Positions 1 through 7,914 of a DNA stretch of 64,000 bases are shown piece by piece. The translations under genes were made by a program, and so were the position numbers. Origin of the DNA: Saccharospirillum sp043196875 (GTDB taxonomy: Bacteria; Pseudomonadota; Gammaproteobacteria; Pseudomonadales; Natronospirillaceae); the NCBI RefSeq assembly GCF_043196875.1, contig NZ_JBEBMX010000006.1:62001-126000 (forward strand). The letters are read 5' to 3'. The notes beneath the pieces are model-generated. The model searched no databases, was not told the DNA's origin, and saw nothing but the letters and a program-made list of their open reading frames with translations. How positions within the stretch are numbered: position 1 is the stretch's first letter; each line of letters begins with the position of its first letter.

Positions 1-287
1 GCCAACCTAGCATATATTCCGGCATTAGCTGACGATGCGACCAATAGATCAATATTATTTGACCTAACATAACGAACCAACCAGACTAAGTATTTAATCG
101 AGAAAAGAGACAGTATCCCATCATTCGTAACCACGGTAGTGGCTTCATTCACCTTTCTAGTTAGCCACCCTGGTTTACTTGTAATAAGGTAATTCACACT
201 AAACTGATTTGTAATATCCAGCTGGTCAAGAACCCATTTTTGAGCACCACCTACTTCTGACTTAGTTACTAAATAGCCAATATTCAT
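1..287 (-). CDS. Glycosyltransferase family 4, N-terminal part (cut by window edge)
   Basis: Only the first 95 codons are inside the window; the gene continues past base 1. The N-terminus reads MNIGYLVTKSEVGGAQKWVL, the typical start of a GT4 (GT-B fold) enzyme, with the glycine-rich GGAQ loop at residues 13-16 that normally lies near the donor phosphates. GT4 enzymes are retaining, nucleotide-sugar dependent and cytoplasmic or peripheral to the inner membrane. Its ATG overlaps the stop of the upstream GT2 gene by 4 nt (ATGA), so the two are translationally coupled members of the O-antigen operon. Donor and acceptor cannot be told from this fragment. Confidence 0.75.
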   Translation of the reverse strand, partial: MNIGYLVTKSEVGGAQKWVLDQLDITNQFSVNYLITSKPGWLTRKVNEATTVVTNDGILSLFSIKYLVWLVRYVRSNNIDLLVASSANAGIYARL

Positions 288-1024
288 GATTTAAAAACTG
301 ATTTAATCAAATACAGAACAGAACCAACAAAGTATAATATGTTTTTACTAACAATGGCTTCTCTTAAAAGATACCCTGAAACCTCTGCATAAGAAGCGAC
401 GCTCCCTTTTGATTGTCTATTGTGAACACGATACCTAACAAGTGGCTCTGATATATTAAAAAACCTAATTGACTTATCTCTCATTAAACGCAACCATAAA
501 TCGTAATCTTGACCATAGCGCCCACCCATATAGCCACCAACAGATAACAAAGTATTTTTTTTAATAATCACACTAGGGTGTGCCATAACCGACCTATAGA
601 ATATTTTTTTTCTTATCTCTTTATTGGTTGATGGATACTTATAAACCTGACCAGTAAGTTTACTTTTAGAGTCAATTACACGAACTGAACTTCCGACCAC
701 GTCATACTCTTCCATATATGAAAGCTGCGCTTCCAATCTATTTTTTTCGCATATATCATCCACATCTATACGCATTAAAATATCACCTGAAGATTGATGG
801 ATAGCATAATTAAGATTAAAACTAAGTTGAGAAATATTAGTTTCAAAAACCTTAATTCTTTGATCCATATAACTATCAAGTATTGTTTTCGAAGAATCAT
901 CTGAACCGTTCAAAACGACTATTAGTTCGAAGTGCGGGTATGTTTGAGCTAGAACACTATCAACACAATCTCTTATGTATTTTTCACCATTCTTCACGCA
1001 AAGAACTATTGATACATAACTCAT
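284..1024 (-). CDS. Glycosyltransferase family 2 (GT-A fold), O-antigen assembly
   Basis: A 246-residue inverting GT2 enzyme. Residues 3-50 carry the nucleotide-binding start (VSIVLCVKNGEKYI, then a VLNGSDD turn), residues 86-90 the metal-binding D-x-D (IDVDD), and around residue 170 a GQDYDLWLR segment in the place of the family's ED/acceptor motif. The last 20 residues are hydrophobic and could touch the membrane. It lies 15 nt after the DUF1919 gene and overlaps the GT4 gene by 4 nt. The role would be to add one sugar to the undecaprenyl-linked repeat unit; which sugar is not visible from the sequence. Confidence 0.85.
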   Translation of the reverse strand: MSYVSIVLCVKNGEKYIRDCVDSVLAQTYPHFELIVVLNGSDDSSKTILDSYMDQRIKVFETNISQLSFNLNYAIHQSSGDILMRIDVDDICEKNRLEAQLSYMEEYDVVGSSVRVIDSKSKLTGQVYKYPSTNKEIRKKIFYRSVMAHPSVIIKKNTLLSVGGYMGGRYGQDYDLWLRLMRDKSIRFFNISEPLVRYRVHNRQSKGSVASYAEVSGYLLREAIVSKNILYFVGSVLYLIKSVFKS

Positions 1025-1039
1025 TAGAAACCTACAATT

Positions 1040-1657
1040 TTATTCATCAAGCCAATTTACAATATCAACATAATCAGAATACTCCATGAAAAGAGGAAGC
1101 ATTCCACCTACCTGACCGGCTTTCCTGTATTTAGCACAATAAACTAAAGATGAAATTTCTTGATGAGGCACGGACGAAAAAAGCAACTTCTTACCATCTA
1201 ATCTATCAAAATCCTTCATATCTTTATATGTAGAAAAATCCCTGTCAGTCATAATAAAAAAGAGGTTTTCATAACCCACCCTAGCCCGCCTACGCTCCCA
1301 CTTTATTTTCGCCGATTCGAAACTCTCGTAATGCAGAAAATGTATCTCAACATCCTCTAATAAACCGACAGGATAGCTTACAGCACCAACCCATTTGCTA
1401 ACCGTAATTTCTACAAGATCCAGTGACAAATAATAGCTCAATCTAGAGCAAAATCTGACAAAATCTTGTCCATGAATGAATGAGCCAATAGTTGGAGAGT
1501 TAAAAGGCAAGTTAAAATCTTTATATATTGAACCACCAATACAGTTACTTGATATGATCGTGTAGTTAGTCTTCTTCAAAAGCCTATTTTTATATTTCCA
1601 ACTTCTCAAATAAAACCTAAATTCATTAGATAAACGTTTAAAAACTTTAATGATCAT
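1040..1657 (-). CDS. DUF1919 family protein of the polysaccharide cluster
   Basis: 205 residues matching the DUF1919 family, which occurs almost only in capsule, EPS and O-antigen clusters. Hallmarks seen are TIISSNCIGGSIYKDFNLPF near residues 33-52, then SPTIGSFI, a YPVGLLEDVEIHFLHY block and KWERRRARV. No biochemical activity is firmly established for the family; an uncharacterised glycosyltransferase or other transferase role is an inference from context. The gene starts 1 nt after the GT11 stop, so it is probably translated together with the two blood-group-type transferases and may act on the same oligosaccharide. There is no signal peptide, so it should be cytoplasmic. Confidence 0.8.
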   Translation of the reverse strand: MIIKVFKRLSNEFRFYLRSWKYKNRLLKKTNYTIISSNCIGGSIYKDFNLPFNSPTIGSFIHGQDFVRFCSRLSYYLSLDLVEITVSKWVGAVSYPVGLLEDVEIHFLHYESFESAKIKWERRRARVGYENLFFIMTDRDFSTYKDMKDFDRLDGKKLLFSSVPHQEISSLVYCAKYRKAGQVGGMLPLFMEYSDYVDIVNWLDE

Positions 1658-1658
1658 A

Positions 1659-2474
1659 TTAATTATCCAACATACACCAACATGGAAGCGTTAAATGATT
1701 TTCTGAATTCACATAATAATATTTAGGAGCGATCACCTTCTCTTTAACCCCTAATAGAGCCCCCCAGACACTAAATGTGCTGTTACAAATGACAATATTG
1801 CTAGCTACAGACATTAAATACATGTCCATATGCGCATTATCTTGTGTATTATGATTTACATAAACCGTATCGTTTGGAAAAAGACCGCTTCCTTTTGCCC
1901 AATCAATATCATCAGAAAAAACAAATATACGTGCACTTTCAAATAATGACATAGCAGCTTTATAGTAGTTTGTTGTGCAACTAGCAAAATAAGAATTCTT
2001 TTTGAGAAGATAATCACCCCGCCTAACGTGAACTGCCAAAGAGTTACTTTCAGCCATCAGCTGGGCTATTTCATTATTGGCTTCAGGAAAAAGGTCATTA
2101 ATAAAGGAAAAAAAATTAGTATATTTTTTTGCAACATCGATGTTTTGCCAATAGCCCATATGGTAACAGCTTTTCCCCGAGGTGTTATCGTCGACCATAC
2201 GAATAAGCCCTCCTGATAAACGACCAAGGACTTTAGATATAAACACATAGAAAATTGTCTTCTTTTTATTAACCACCATGATTTCAGAGTTCAAGGTAAA
2301 ATACTTGTAGTATGGCTCCACTGACCTTTGTCTCAAAAAATACTTTTGAAACCAGCACCTGGAAATAACTGACGTGTCTATACATACGTCAACACCATTA
2401 CTTTTCAAACGAAAGGCTTCAACTATTTGAAATAGCTGATTACCTAACCCGCCATTCAATACAATATTTTTCAT
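1659..2474 (-). CDS. GT11 alpha-1,2-fucosyl/colitosyltransferase
   Basis: 271 residues of the GT11 family (FutC, WbsJ and related enzymes). The start carries GGLGNQLFQ at residues 8-16. The GDP-sugar-binding motif HVRRGDY is at 149-155 and the C-terminal NSTFSVWGALLG block is present. GT11 enzymes add a 6-deoxy-L-sugar alpha-1,2 to a terminal galactose, making an H-antigen-like structure. Because the operon encodes a ColD-type dehydratase, the donor may be GDP-L-colitose rather than GDP-L-fucose; the E. coli O55 colitosyltransferase WbgN is, to my knowledge, in the same family. The ATG overlaps the GT6 stop by 4 nt, tying the H-like and A/B-like steps together in translation. Confidence 0.88.
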   Translation of the reverse strand: MKNIVLNGGLGNQLFQIVEAFRLKSNGVDVCIDTSVISRCWFQKYFLRQRSVEPYYKYFTLNSEIMVVNKKKTIFYVFISKVLGRLSGGLIRMVDDNTSGKSCYHMGYWQNIDVAKKYTNFFSFINDLFPEANNEIAQLMAESNSLAVHVRRGDYLLKKNSYFASCTTNYYKAAMSLFESARIFVFSDDIDWAKGSGLFPNDTVYVNHNTQDNAHMDMYLMSVASNIVICNSTFSVWGALLGVKEKVIAPKYYYVNSENHLTLPCWCMLDN

Positions 2475-3253
2475 GATTTCTCTACAATAAATTTCTTTAT
2501 TAGATATTTGACATATGAAAAACGACTTCCATCATCACGCTTATTCTTTACCTCACCATACCAATCGAACTTAGATTTATCCCTCATAACTATCTTGCCA
2601 TCGCACCCCCACTCCTCAGGCATGGCATAATTAATTGGTAATGAATATGGCTTATTTTCAAGAAAATATTTATTTAAATGCGATTCATCATGAGCACGAG
2701 CAATATAGTTACTTCTCAAATCAAAGCTAATAGAGGAATCACAAGAAGAAACCAAAGCCATATATGCCTTACTAAAACCACCATTCAAACATCCTTGATA
2801 ATAATGAGTTCCCCCAAATTGCCCCACATGAGCTGTAGAGTTTTTATTCTTTCGCTCATATGGCAAAAAAAACTTTCTTCTATTTCTATATCCAGGGTGG
2901 ATAACACCAACTAATTCATAGCCATTTGGAAGAATTTCTTCTAAAGATATTGGTTCATTTATGTAAGCGTTAGCATTGAAAAAAAAGCAATAATCAGACT
3001 CTAAGGCCTTACTCCTTACCATTTGAAAGTATCTAAATCGCAACAAAGTATTTAATGGCCAGCCTAGGTCATGCACGCCAGTGACTGTTAATGAACTTTC
3101 TAACGCACTGTTAGAGAATGCACCTACATTATCCGTAAATATAAAATACTGTTTGCTTACACCAGGTAAAAAATTCGTTTCACATGATTTATAAAAGTCA
3201 GACCAAAAATCAATATAATTACCTATTGCCACATAAAAAACTGACACATTCAT
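2471..3253 (-). CDS. GT6 glycosyltransferase, ABO blood-group/alpha-1,3-Gal(NAc) transferase family
   Basis: 260 residues from the ATG at 3253, which has a strong AGGAGG 7-8 nt upstream and starts just after the wzx stop; a longer reading to 3313 would overlap wzx by about 56 nt and lacks this support. The N-terminus (VFYVAIGNYIDFW) and the FIFTDN, PLNTLLRFRYFQ, GGTHYYQGCLNGGF and HDESHLNKYF (188-197) blocks are GT6 hallmarks. The metal-binding DxD of vertebrate GT6 enzymes is replaced by N93-A94-N95, the NxN form typical of bacterial members, at least one of which is reported to be metal-independent. The expected reaction is retaining alpha-1,3 transfer of Gal or GalNAc onto a galactose already carrying an alpha-1,2 deoxy sugar. 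No membrane anchor. Confidence 0.9.
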   Translation of the reverse strand: MNVSVFYVAIGNYIDFWSDFYKSCETNFLPGVSKQYFIFTDNVGAFSNSALESSLTVTGVHDLGWPLNTLLRFRYFQMVRSKALESDYCFFFNANAYINEPISLEEILPNGYELVGVIHPGYRNRRKFFLPYERKNKNSTAHVGQFGGTHYYQGCLNGGFSKAYMALVSSCDSSISFDLRSNYIARAHDESHLNKYFLENKPYSLPINYAMPEEWGCDGKIVMRDKSKFDWYGEVKNKRDDGSRFSYVKYLIKKFIVEKS

Positions 3254-3257
3254 ACAC

Positions 3258-4442
3258 CTACCTCCTAAAAGCCAGATAAGAAGAGTAAAATAAAAAGAGA
3301 AACCTAATCGCACTTATAACAAGAACAAAATACTCAAAGTCATAACCAGAGAGCCAGCACCAACCAATTAAAAGCAACGTTAGCGCCATCATATACACCT
3401 GCGGAAGATATATTGACTTTGCATTTAATCTTACACTTAAAAAGTCACTAACCTGAAATGACAAATAGAAAAAACAAAAAGTAAGTATGGACAACGGACT
3501 TTTGTTATCCGAACCCATGTACAAGGCAACAACATCACTGGAAAAGAAATACATTAAAATTGACCACAAGAAAAAAGCCATGAATATAACTGAACTAACC
3601 AATCCAAGTTCAGATCTTATGGTTTTAGCTGATGTACTTTGTGCGTACCTAATCCAAATGATAGGTGCTATAAAAGAGAACACCTGCATAGGAAAGAAAA
3701 AAAATCGATAGTAAGTCGAATAAACACCAAAACCTGAAGATCCGAATAGATTGAAAGCATAGGTATTAATACCGACAACCATCAATACAGACAGCGACTG
3801 CATTAATACATAAGTATAGTCCGCAACATTAAAAACAGCATACCTAAAGCCACCATTATCAAATAACCTATATACAGATACTAAAAAATCTTTTCTCGAT
3901 ACAAATAAAGGATAGATAAAGCGATATGAGATAAAAATCGAAGCCAATATAAAGACATTCATCCCATGACTAGCTGCGAGAGCGAAGACAGCGAATGCAA
4001 TTAGTTGAAAAAACAACTCAGACAATCGATAGCTGACTGATTCATCTTTATAATCTTTATATGTAGAAACCACAGGACCATATAACGACAACAAACTTAC
4101 AAAGAAAAATAAAAACACACTTAATAATTGATTTATAAAAATGGAAATAATCAAGTATATAAGCGTTAAAATAACGACCAAAATAGTGGTCTGAGACAAA
4201 GCGCTTATGTACATATCTTTTGCATCAGATGGATCTTCAACCCTTGCCAAATTATTCCTAAGACTTGGAGTAACACCAGATTGAACAATTGATATATAGA
4301 CAAGCAATGACATTATATAGTTGAAAACCCCATATTCACTGAGCGAGTAAACACGTACCACAATCATTGGGGCGAAAAATGCAATCGATATACTAACAAT
4401 TTTTATCGCTGCACTATAAGTTATTTCTTTAAATATCTTCAC
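3258..4442 (-). CDS. wzx: O-antigen flippase Wzx (MOP/MATE-like family)
   Basis: 394 residues with about twelve hydrophobic helices spread over the full length and short charged loops, the profile of Wzx. The N-terminus (SAAIKIVSISIAFFAPMIVV, then YSLSEYGVFNYIMSLLVY) is typical of polysaccharide flippases that move the undecaprenyl-linked repeat unit across the inner membrane. It overlaps the upstream wzy by 4 nt (ATGA), and the GT6 gene begins 4 nt after its stop. Like most Wzx proteins it is poorly conserved, so the call rests on topology and position between wzy and the glycosyltransferases. Base composition is very AT-rich. Confidence 0.85.
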   Translation of the reverse strand: MKIFKEITYSAAIKIVSISIAFFAPMIVVRVYSLSEYGVFNYIMSLLVYISIVQSGVTPSLRNNLARVEDPSDAKDMYISALSQTTILVVILTLIYLIISIFINQLLSVFLFFFVSLLSLYGPVVSTYKDYKDESVSYRLSELFFQLIAFAVFALAASHGMNVFILASIFISYRFIYPLFVSRKDFLVSVYRLFDNGGFRYAVFNVADYTYVLMQSLSVLMVVGINTYAFNLFGSSGFGVYSTYYRFFFFPMQVFSFIAPIIWIRYAQSTSAKTIRSELGLVSSVIFMAFFLWSILMYFFSSDVVALYMGSDNKSPLSILTFCFFYLSFQVSDFLSVRLNAKSIYLPQVYMMALTLLLIGWCWLSGYDFEYFVLVISAIRFLFLFYSSYLAFRR

Positions 4443-5563
4443 TTTTTATTTTTTACTTTTAAAAATACAAAATGATAAAAAACCCACATGGGATGATATA
4501 TCAACAAACCAAGAAATGATGACGCTAAAATAAAGCTGATGGCCAAATACCTACCCACACCTTTATTTTTATAAATCACGACAATAATTGGTATCAGAAA
4601 AACCAGAAGAGCTATCACCCCGTAGCCGTTAAGCACTTCGAAAAATAGGTTATGTGGTCCTAGAATACTATCTCCAATAACAACCTTTGTATTATCTAAA
4701 CCATGTCCCAGTAAAAAATTATTTTCAACAAGTTCAACTTGTCTCACCAATATCTCTATTCTCTGAGACGACGAATTTGAAATGTTATTTTCTCTTGCTT
4801 TACTAAGGTACAGCAACAAAAAAATAAAAGTAATGATAAAAAAAATCACCATTAAAAAATCTCTCAACGACACTCCCTTCTTCACGCATTTAGCCAACCA
4901 CAGTAGTAAATAACAAGCCAGCAACGCAAGTAAAGCGCCTCTCGACATAGTAAAAAACACAACGACGAAACCGATAAAAAGATATAACGAACCTACCTTA
5001 CCATTCTGGCCAGCAAAAAAATGATAATAAATTATAACCGTAACAAAAGGCACTAGAGAGTAAGCAAAATAATTCGGATCACCATTTAAAGGACTATACC
5101 TAAAGGTCATCAAGCTATTTGGATATATATATGTTGGATACTGCACCCCAAAAAAAACTTCCCCATAAACCAATACTGAAAAAAACTGCAACACCACCAA
5201 TAAAGCTGCTAGCAACAATATAGTTTTAGCGATTTTTTTCAGCGATGCCTCAGACACAAACTCTCTTCCAATCATTGAAAGAACATAAACTACCAACAGA
5301 CCTCTAATAACATTAATGGATATATGTTTTTGAGTTAGAACATCAACCATCAAAAACACAGTAAATAAAAACACAAAAAAAGACAAAAACTTTAGTTCGT
5401 GCCTAACTAAAAACAGACAGGGTATCAACAAAAAATTAGCAATAGTAACTAGAGAAAAATTTGGCAAAAATGGGAGCCAAATAGACATTGAGATTGAATA
5501 GAAAAAAATACCAAATATGTTAAAAATATAGATAAAATATAAAAGCTTATTTCTTATATTCAT
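4439..5563 (-). CDS. wzy: O-antigen polymerase Wzy (O-antigen ligase/polymerase superfamily)
   Basis: 374 residues, strongly hydrophobic, with roughly ten to twelve membrane segments. The middle has GDPNYFAYSLVPF and TMSRGALLALLACY, and the C-terminal third has GHGLDNT followed by GPHNLFFEVLNGYG, the large periplasmic-loop signature of Wzy_C/O-antigen ligase proteins. Wzy joins repeat units on undecaprenyl pyrophosphate in the periplasm. A WaaL ligase has the same domain, but location inside the glycosyltransferase operon next to wzx favours polymerase. The ATG is preceded by a 254-nt spacer, the longest inside the operon. Confidence 0.82.
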   Translation of the reverse strand: MNIRNKLLYFIYIFNIFGIFFYSISMSIWLPFLPNFSLVTIANFLLIPCLFLVRHELKFLSFFVFLFTVFLMVDVLTQKHISINVIRGLLVVYVLSMIGREFVSEASLKKIAKTILLLAALLVVLQFFSVLVYGEVFFGVQYPTYIYPNSLMTFRYSPLNGDPNYFAYSLVPFVTVIIYYHFFAGQNGKVGSLYLFIGFVVVFFTMSRGALLALLACYLLLWLAKCVKKGVSLRDFLMVIFFIITFIFLLLYLSKARENNISNSSSQRIEILVRQVELVENNFLLGHGLDNTKVVIGDSILGPHNLFFEVLNGYGVIALLVFLIPIIVVIYKNKGVGRYLAISFILASSFLGLLIYHPMWVFYHFVFLKVKNKK

Positions 5564-5817
5564 AAGAATCTAAGAAGTATAAATTTCATAGTCACTCCAC
5601 AGGCAAAAAGCAGCATCTGCCATCCAGTTTAGCACCCCAGCTTTAATTACTTAATTAGAAACCACAATGCTTTCGTATGAAATTTTCAGAACCCAATAAA
5701 GCAAAATAAATCTGAAGCATATCATTGCGCTACAATCGTGAATAGCAGTCATTATTAACCATCAAACAGACAACCACCGATAAAGGCGTCACTTAATGTA
5801 GACTCAGCTACAAATTA
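5564..5817. other. AT-rich spacer inside the O-antigen operon
   Basis: A 254-bp stretch between colD and wzy with no open reading frame I can support and no clear rho-independent terminator. It could carry a secondary promoter for wzy-wzx and the transferases or be a recombination scar, but I see no decisive motif. Confidence 0.4.
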
Positions 5818-6981
5818 CTAAATGACTAATTTTTTTAGGTAATCAATCTTATCAACTATGTCAAAATGATGATTACCAACAAACAGTCCATTCCTGTCTA
5901 TCCAATCCGCATTTTCGAGGTTGCCGGAAACTTCATAATCAAAATACCTTAGCACTTCGGTATTCTTTAAAAAATTACCAGTTACTATTGGCCTAGATTC
6001 AATTTTATTTGTTTCTAAAATTTGTACCAACTCATTTCTCGATAATGGGGCATTGTTAGATAAAACAAGAGAAAAACCAAACCAGCTACTGCTTCCCACC
6101 TCTTTTTGTATCTTTATCCATGGGTGGTCTTGAAATGTATTCAAAAAATGCGAGGCATTGCTTCTTCTATTTTCTATAAAATTCGGTAATTTTTTTAATT
6201 GTTCAATTCCAATAGCACCACTCATTTCTAATGGGCGAACATTATAACCAGGAAGTACAAATTTGAACGATTCGTCAAATGTATTATCACTTTTAGTTCC
6301 GGTTATTTTATTTTTTTTTGGAAGGTTCCTAGTCCAACCATGAGCCCTCAATGCTAATAGAATATGGTAGATTTCCTCATCATCAGTCACAACACACCCG
6401 CCTTCCATTGTTGACATGTGGTGTGAAAAAAAAGAACTGTATGTCCCCATCAATCCGAATGTGCCAGTTTTCTTACCATTAAATACGGCACCCATAGATT
6501 CGCAATTGTCTTCTAAAAGCAAAATACCTTTATTTCTTATTAGCCGGTTAATCTCACTGTAGTCATTTGGATTCCCTAGAAGATTCACTGAGAGTATTGC
6601 TTTAGTATTATCCGTTATTGCATTCTCGAGCTTTTCCAGATCAAAATTAAGAGTATTAATATCTATATCAACAAACTTAACTTTTAAGCCATATTGTTGA
6701 AGTGGGAAATACGTTGTGGACCATGAGACGGCTGGCACAATAACTTCGTCGCCTCGCTGCAGAAGAGGCGTCTTTGTAAAGAATGTTGCTGCAGTCATTA
6801 GCAAATTTGCAGTAGAACCAGAGCTCGTCATCACTGCATATTTTGACCCGAAGTATGCAGCAAAGTCGGCCTCATACCGCTCAACTAGTGCCCCCATTGT
6901 ATATCTATCTGAATCAATAACTTTATGAATTGCTGCTATTTCTTCCTGACCCCAGCTACTACTTGCTAATGGATATTTCAT
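5818..6981 (-). CDS. colD: ColD-type GDP-4-keto-6-deoxy-D-mannose 3-dehydratase (PLP)
   Basis: 387 residues of the DegT/DnrJ/EryC1/StrS fold-type I PLP family. In ordinary sugar aminotransferases a Lys precedes the T-x-x-E-G-G block; here the segment is SFFSHHMSTMEGG, so His187 stands at the Lys position. That is the diagnostic change of ColD, which removes the C3 hydroxyl of GDP-4-keto-6-deoxymannose using PLP and glutamate. The start MKYPLASSSWG matches ColD start sites; I chose the ATG at 6981, one base after the upstream stop, over one 12 nt earlier. A GDP-perosamine synthase (Per/RfbE) is the main alternative but needs the Lys. It sits directly after the epimerase-reductase and gmd. Confidence 0.85.
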   Translation of the reverse strand: MKYPLASSSWGQEEIAAIHKVIDSDRYTMGALVERYEADFAAYFGSKYAVMTSSGSTANLLMTAATFFTKTPLLQRGDEVIVPAVSWSTTYFPLQQYGLKVKFVDIDINTLNFDLEKLENAITDNTKAILSVNLLGNPNDYSEINRLIRNKGILLLEDNCESMGAVFNGKKTGTFGLMGTYSSFFSHHMSTMEGGCVVTDDEEIYHILLALRAHGWTRNLPKKNKITGTKSDNTFDESFKFVLPGYNVRPLEMSGAIGIEQLKKLPNFIENRRSNASHFLNTFQDHPWIKIQKEVGSSSWFGFSLVLSNNAPLSRNELVQILETNKIESRPIVTGNFLKNTEVLRYFDYEVSGNLENADWIDRNGLFVGNHHFDIVDKIDYLKKLVI

Positions 6982-6982
6982 T

Positions 6983-7900
6983 TCACTTCCCATTTAAATA
7001 AAACTCATATGTCTTTTTCAGGCCTTCAAGCAAAGAAGTTTTAGCTTGCCAGCCAAACTTATTTAACTTCGCAATATCAACCAACTTTTGCTTCATACCT
7101 GTAGGCTTTTCAAGGTCGTGTTCAAACTTCCCCTTAAACCCAACCACGTTGGCAATAGCCTCGTAGTACTCATTCACACTATAATCTTCTCCCAAACCAA
7201 CATTGAGATATTGGGGGACATGTTCTATTCTCTCTATTGCCATCATTAGAAAATCTGCAAGATCTCCTGCATACATAAACTCTCGTCTAGCACTACCATC
7301 CCCCCAAATGTCAACACTAGGCATACTTTTTATTTTTGCCTCATGAAGTTTATTAATTACAGATGGAATCATATGGGACTTTTCTTTCGAAAAACTGTCA
7401 TATCTACCATATAAATTACATGGTATCACTGTTTTATAGAATAATTCACGATCTTCGTTATCAATATATTCACATAATTTTGCACACGCTATTTTGGCAA
7501 TAGCATAACCTTCGTTTGTTGGCTCAAGAGCTCCTGTTAATATCTGCTCTTCATTTAATGGATTCTTGGCATACTTTGGGTACATGCAAGAGCTACCCAG
7601 ATTTATTAGTTTGTTTATTTTATTAGTTTCTGCAGCTTTAATAACATTAAACCCCATCTCCATATTATTATAGAGAAACTTAACCGGATTACTGATATTT
7701 GCTTGTATGCCACCAACCGTCCCTGCCGCATGTATCACACATTCGGGTTTATAATAGGTTATGTAGTCATTGACTTCCGTATAATTTAATAGGTCTAGCT
7801 CTTTACTACTTGGTGAAAATACTTCCGCATCTAGTGCTTTGCTATATTCGAGGAAGTTATTTCCCACCATCCCGCTACCGCCAGTTAGCAGAATTTTCAT
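6983..7900 (-). CDS. GDP-L-colitose synthase or GDP-L-fucose synthase (short-chain epimerase/reductase)
   Basis: 305 residues of the extended SDR fold. The Rossmann motif GGSGMVG is at residues 7-13, the catalytic SSC is at 103-105 within LGSSCMYPK, Y132-x3-K136 is in the YAIAK block, and SHMIP is the conserved His region seen in GDP-fucose synthases. Fcl converts GDP-4-keto-6-deoxymannose to GDP-L-fucose; its paralog ColC acts on the 3-deoxy product of ColD to give GDP-L-colitose. Sequence alone does not let me separate them, but being the only such gene and lying directly beside the ColD-type dehydratase favours ColC. It follows gmd by 14 nt. Confidence 0.85.
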   Translation of the reverse strand: MKILLTGGSGMVGNNFLEYSKALDAEVFSPSSKELDLLNYTEVNDYITYYKPECVIHAAGTVGGIQANISNPVKFLYNNMEMGFNVIKAAETNKINKLINLGSSCMYPKYAKNPLNEEQILTGALEPTNEGYAIAKIACAKLCEYIDNEDRELFYKTVIPCNLYGRYDSFSKEKSHMIPSVINKLHEAKIKSMPSVDIWGDGSARREFMYAGDLADFLMMAIERIEHVPQYLNVGLGEDYSVNEYYEAIANVVGFKGKFEHDLEKPTGMKQKLVDIAKLNKFGWQAKTSLLEGLKKTYEFYLNGK

Positions 7901-7914
7901 TTCACACCCTAACG

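Noticed and set aside
2471..3313. Longer GT6 start at 3313
   Set aside because: It would overlap wzx by about 56 nt, adds a non-conserved hydrophobic stretch and lacks a ribosome site, whereas the ATG at 3253 has AGGAGG.
5818..6981. GDP-perosamine synthase (Per/RfbE)
   Set aside because: The Schiff-base Lys is replaced by His, the mark of a ColD-type dehydratase.
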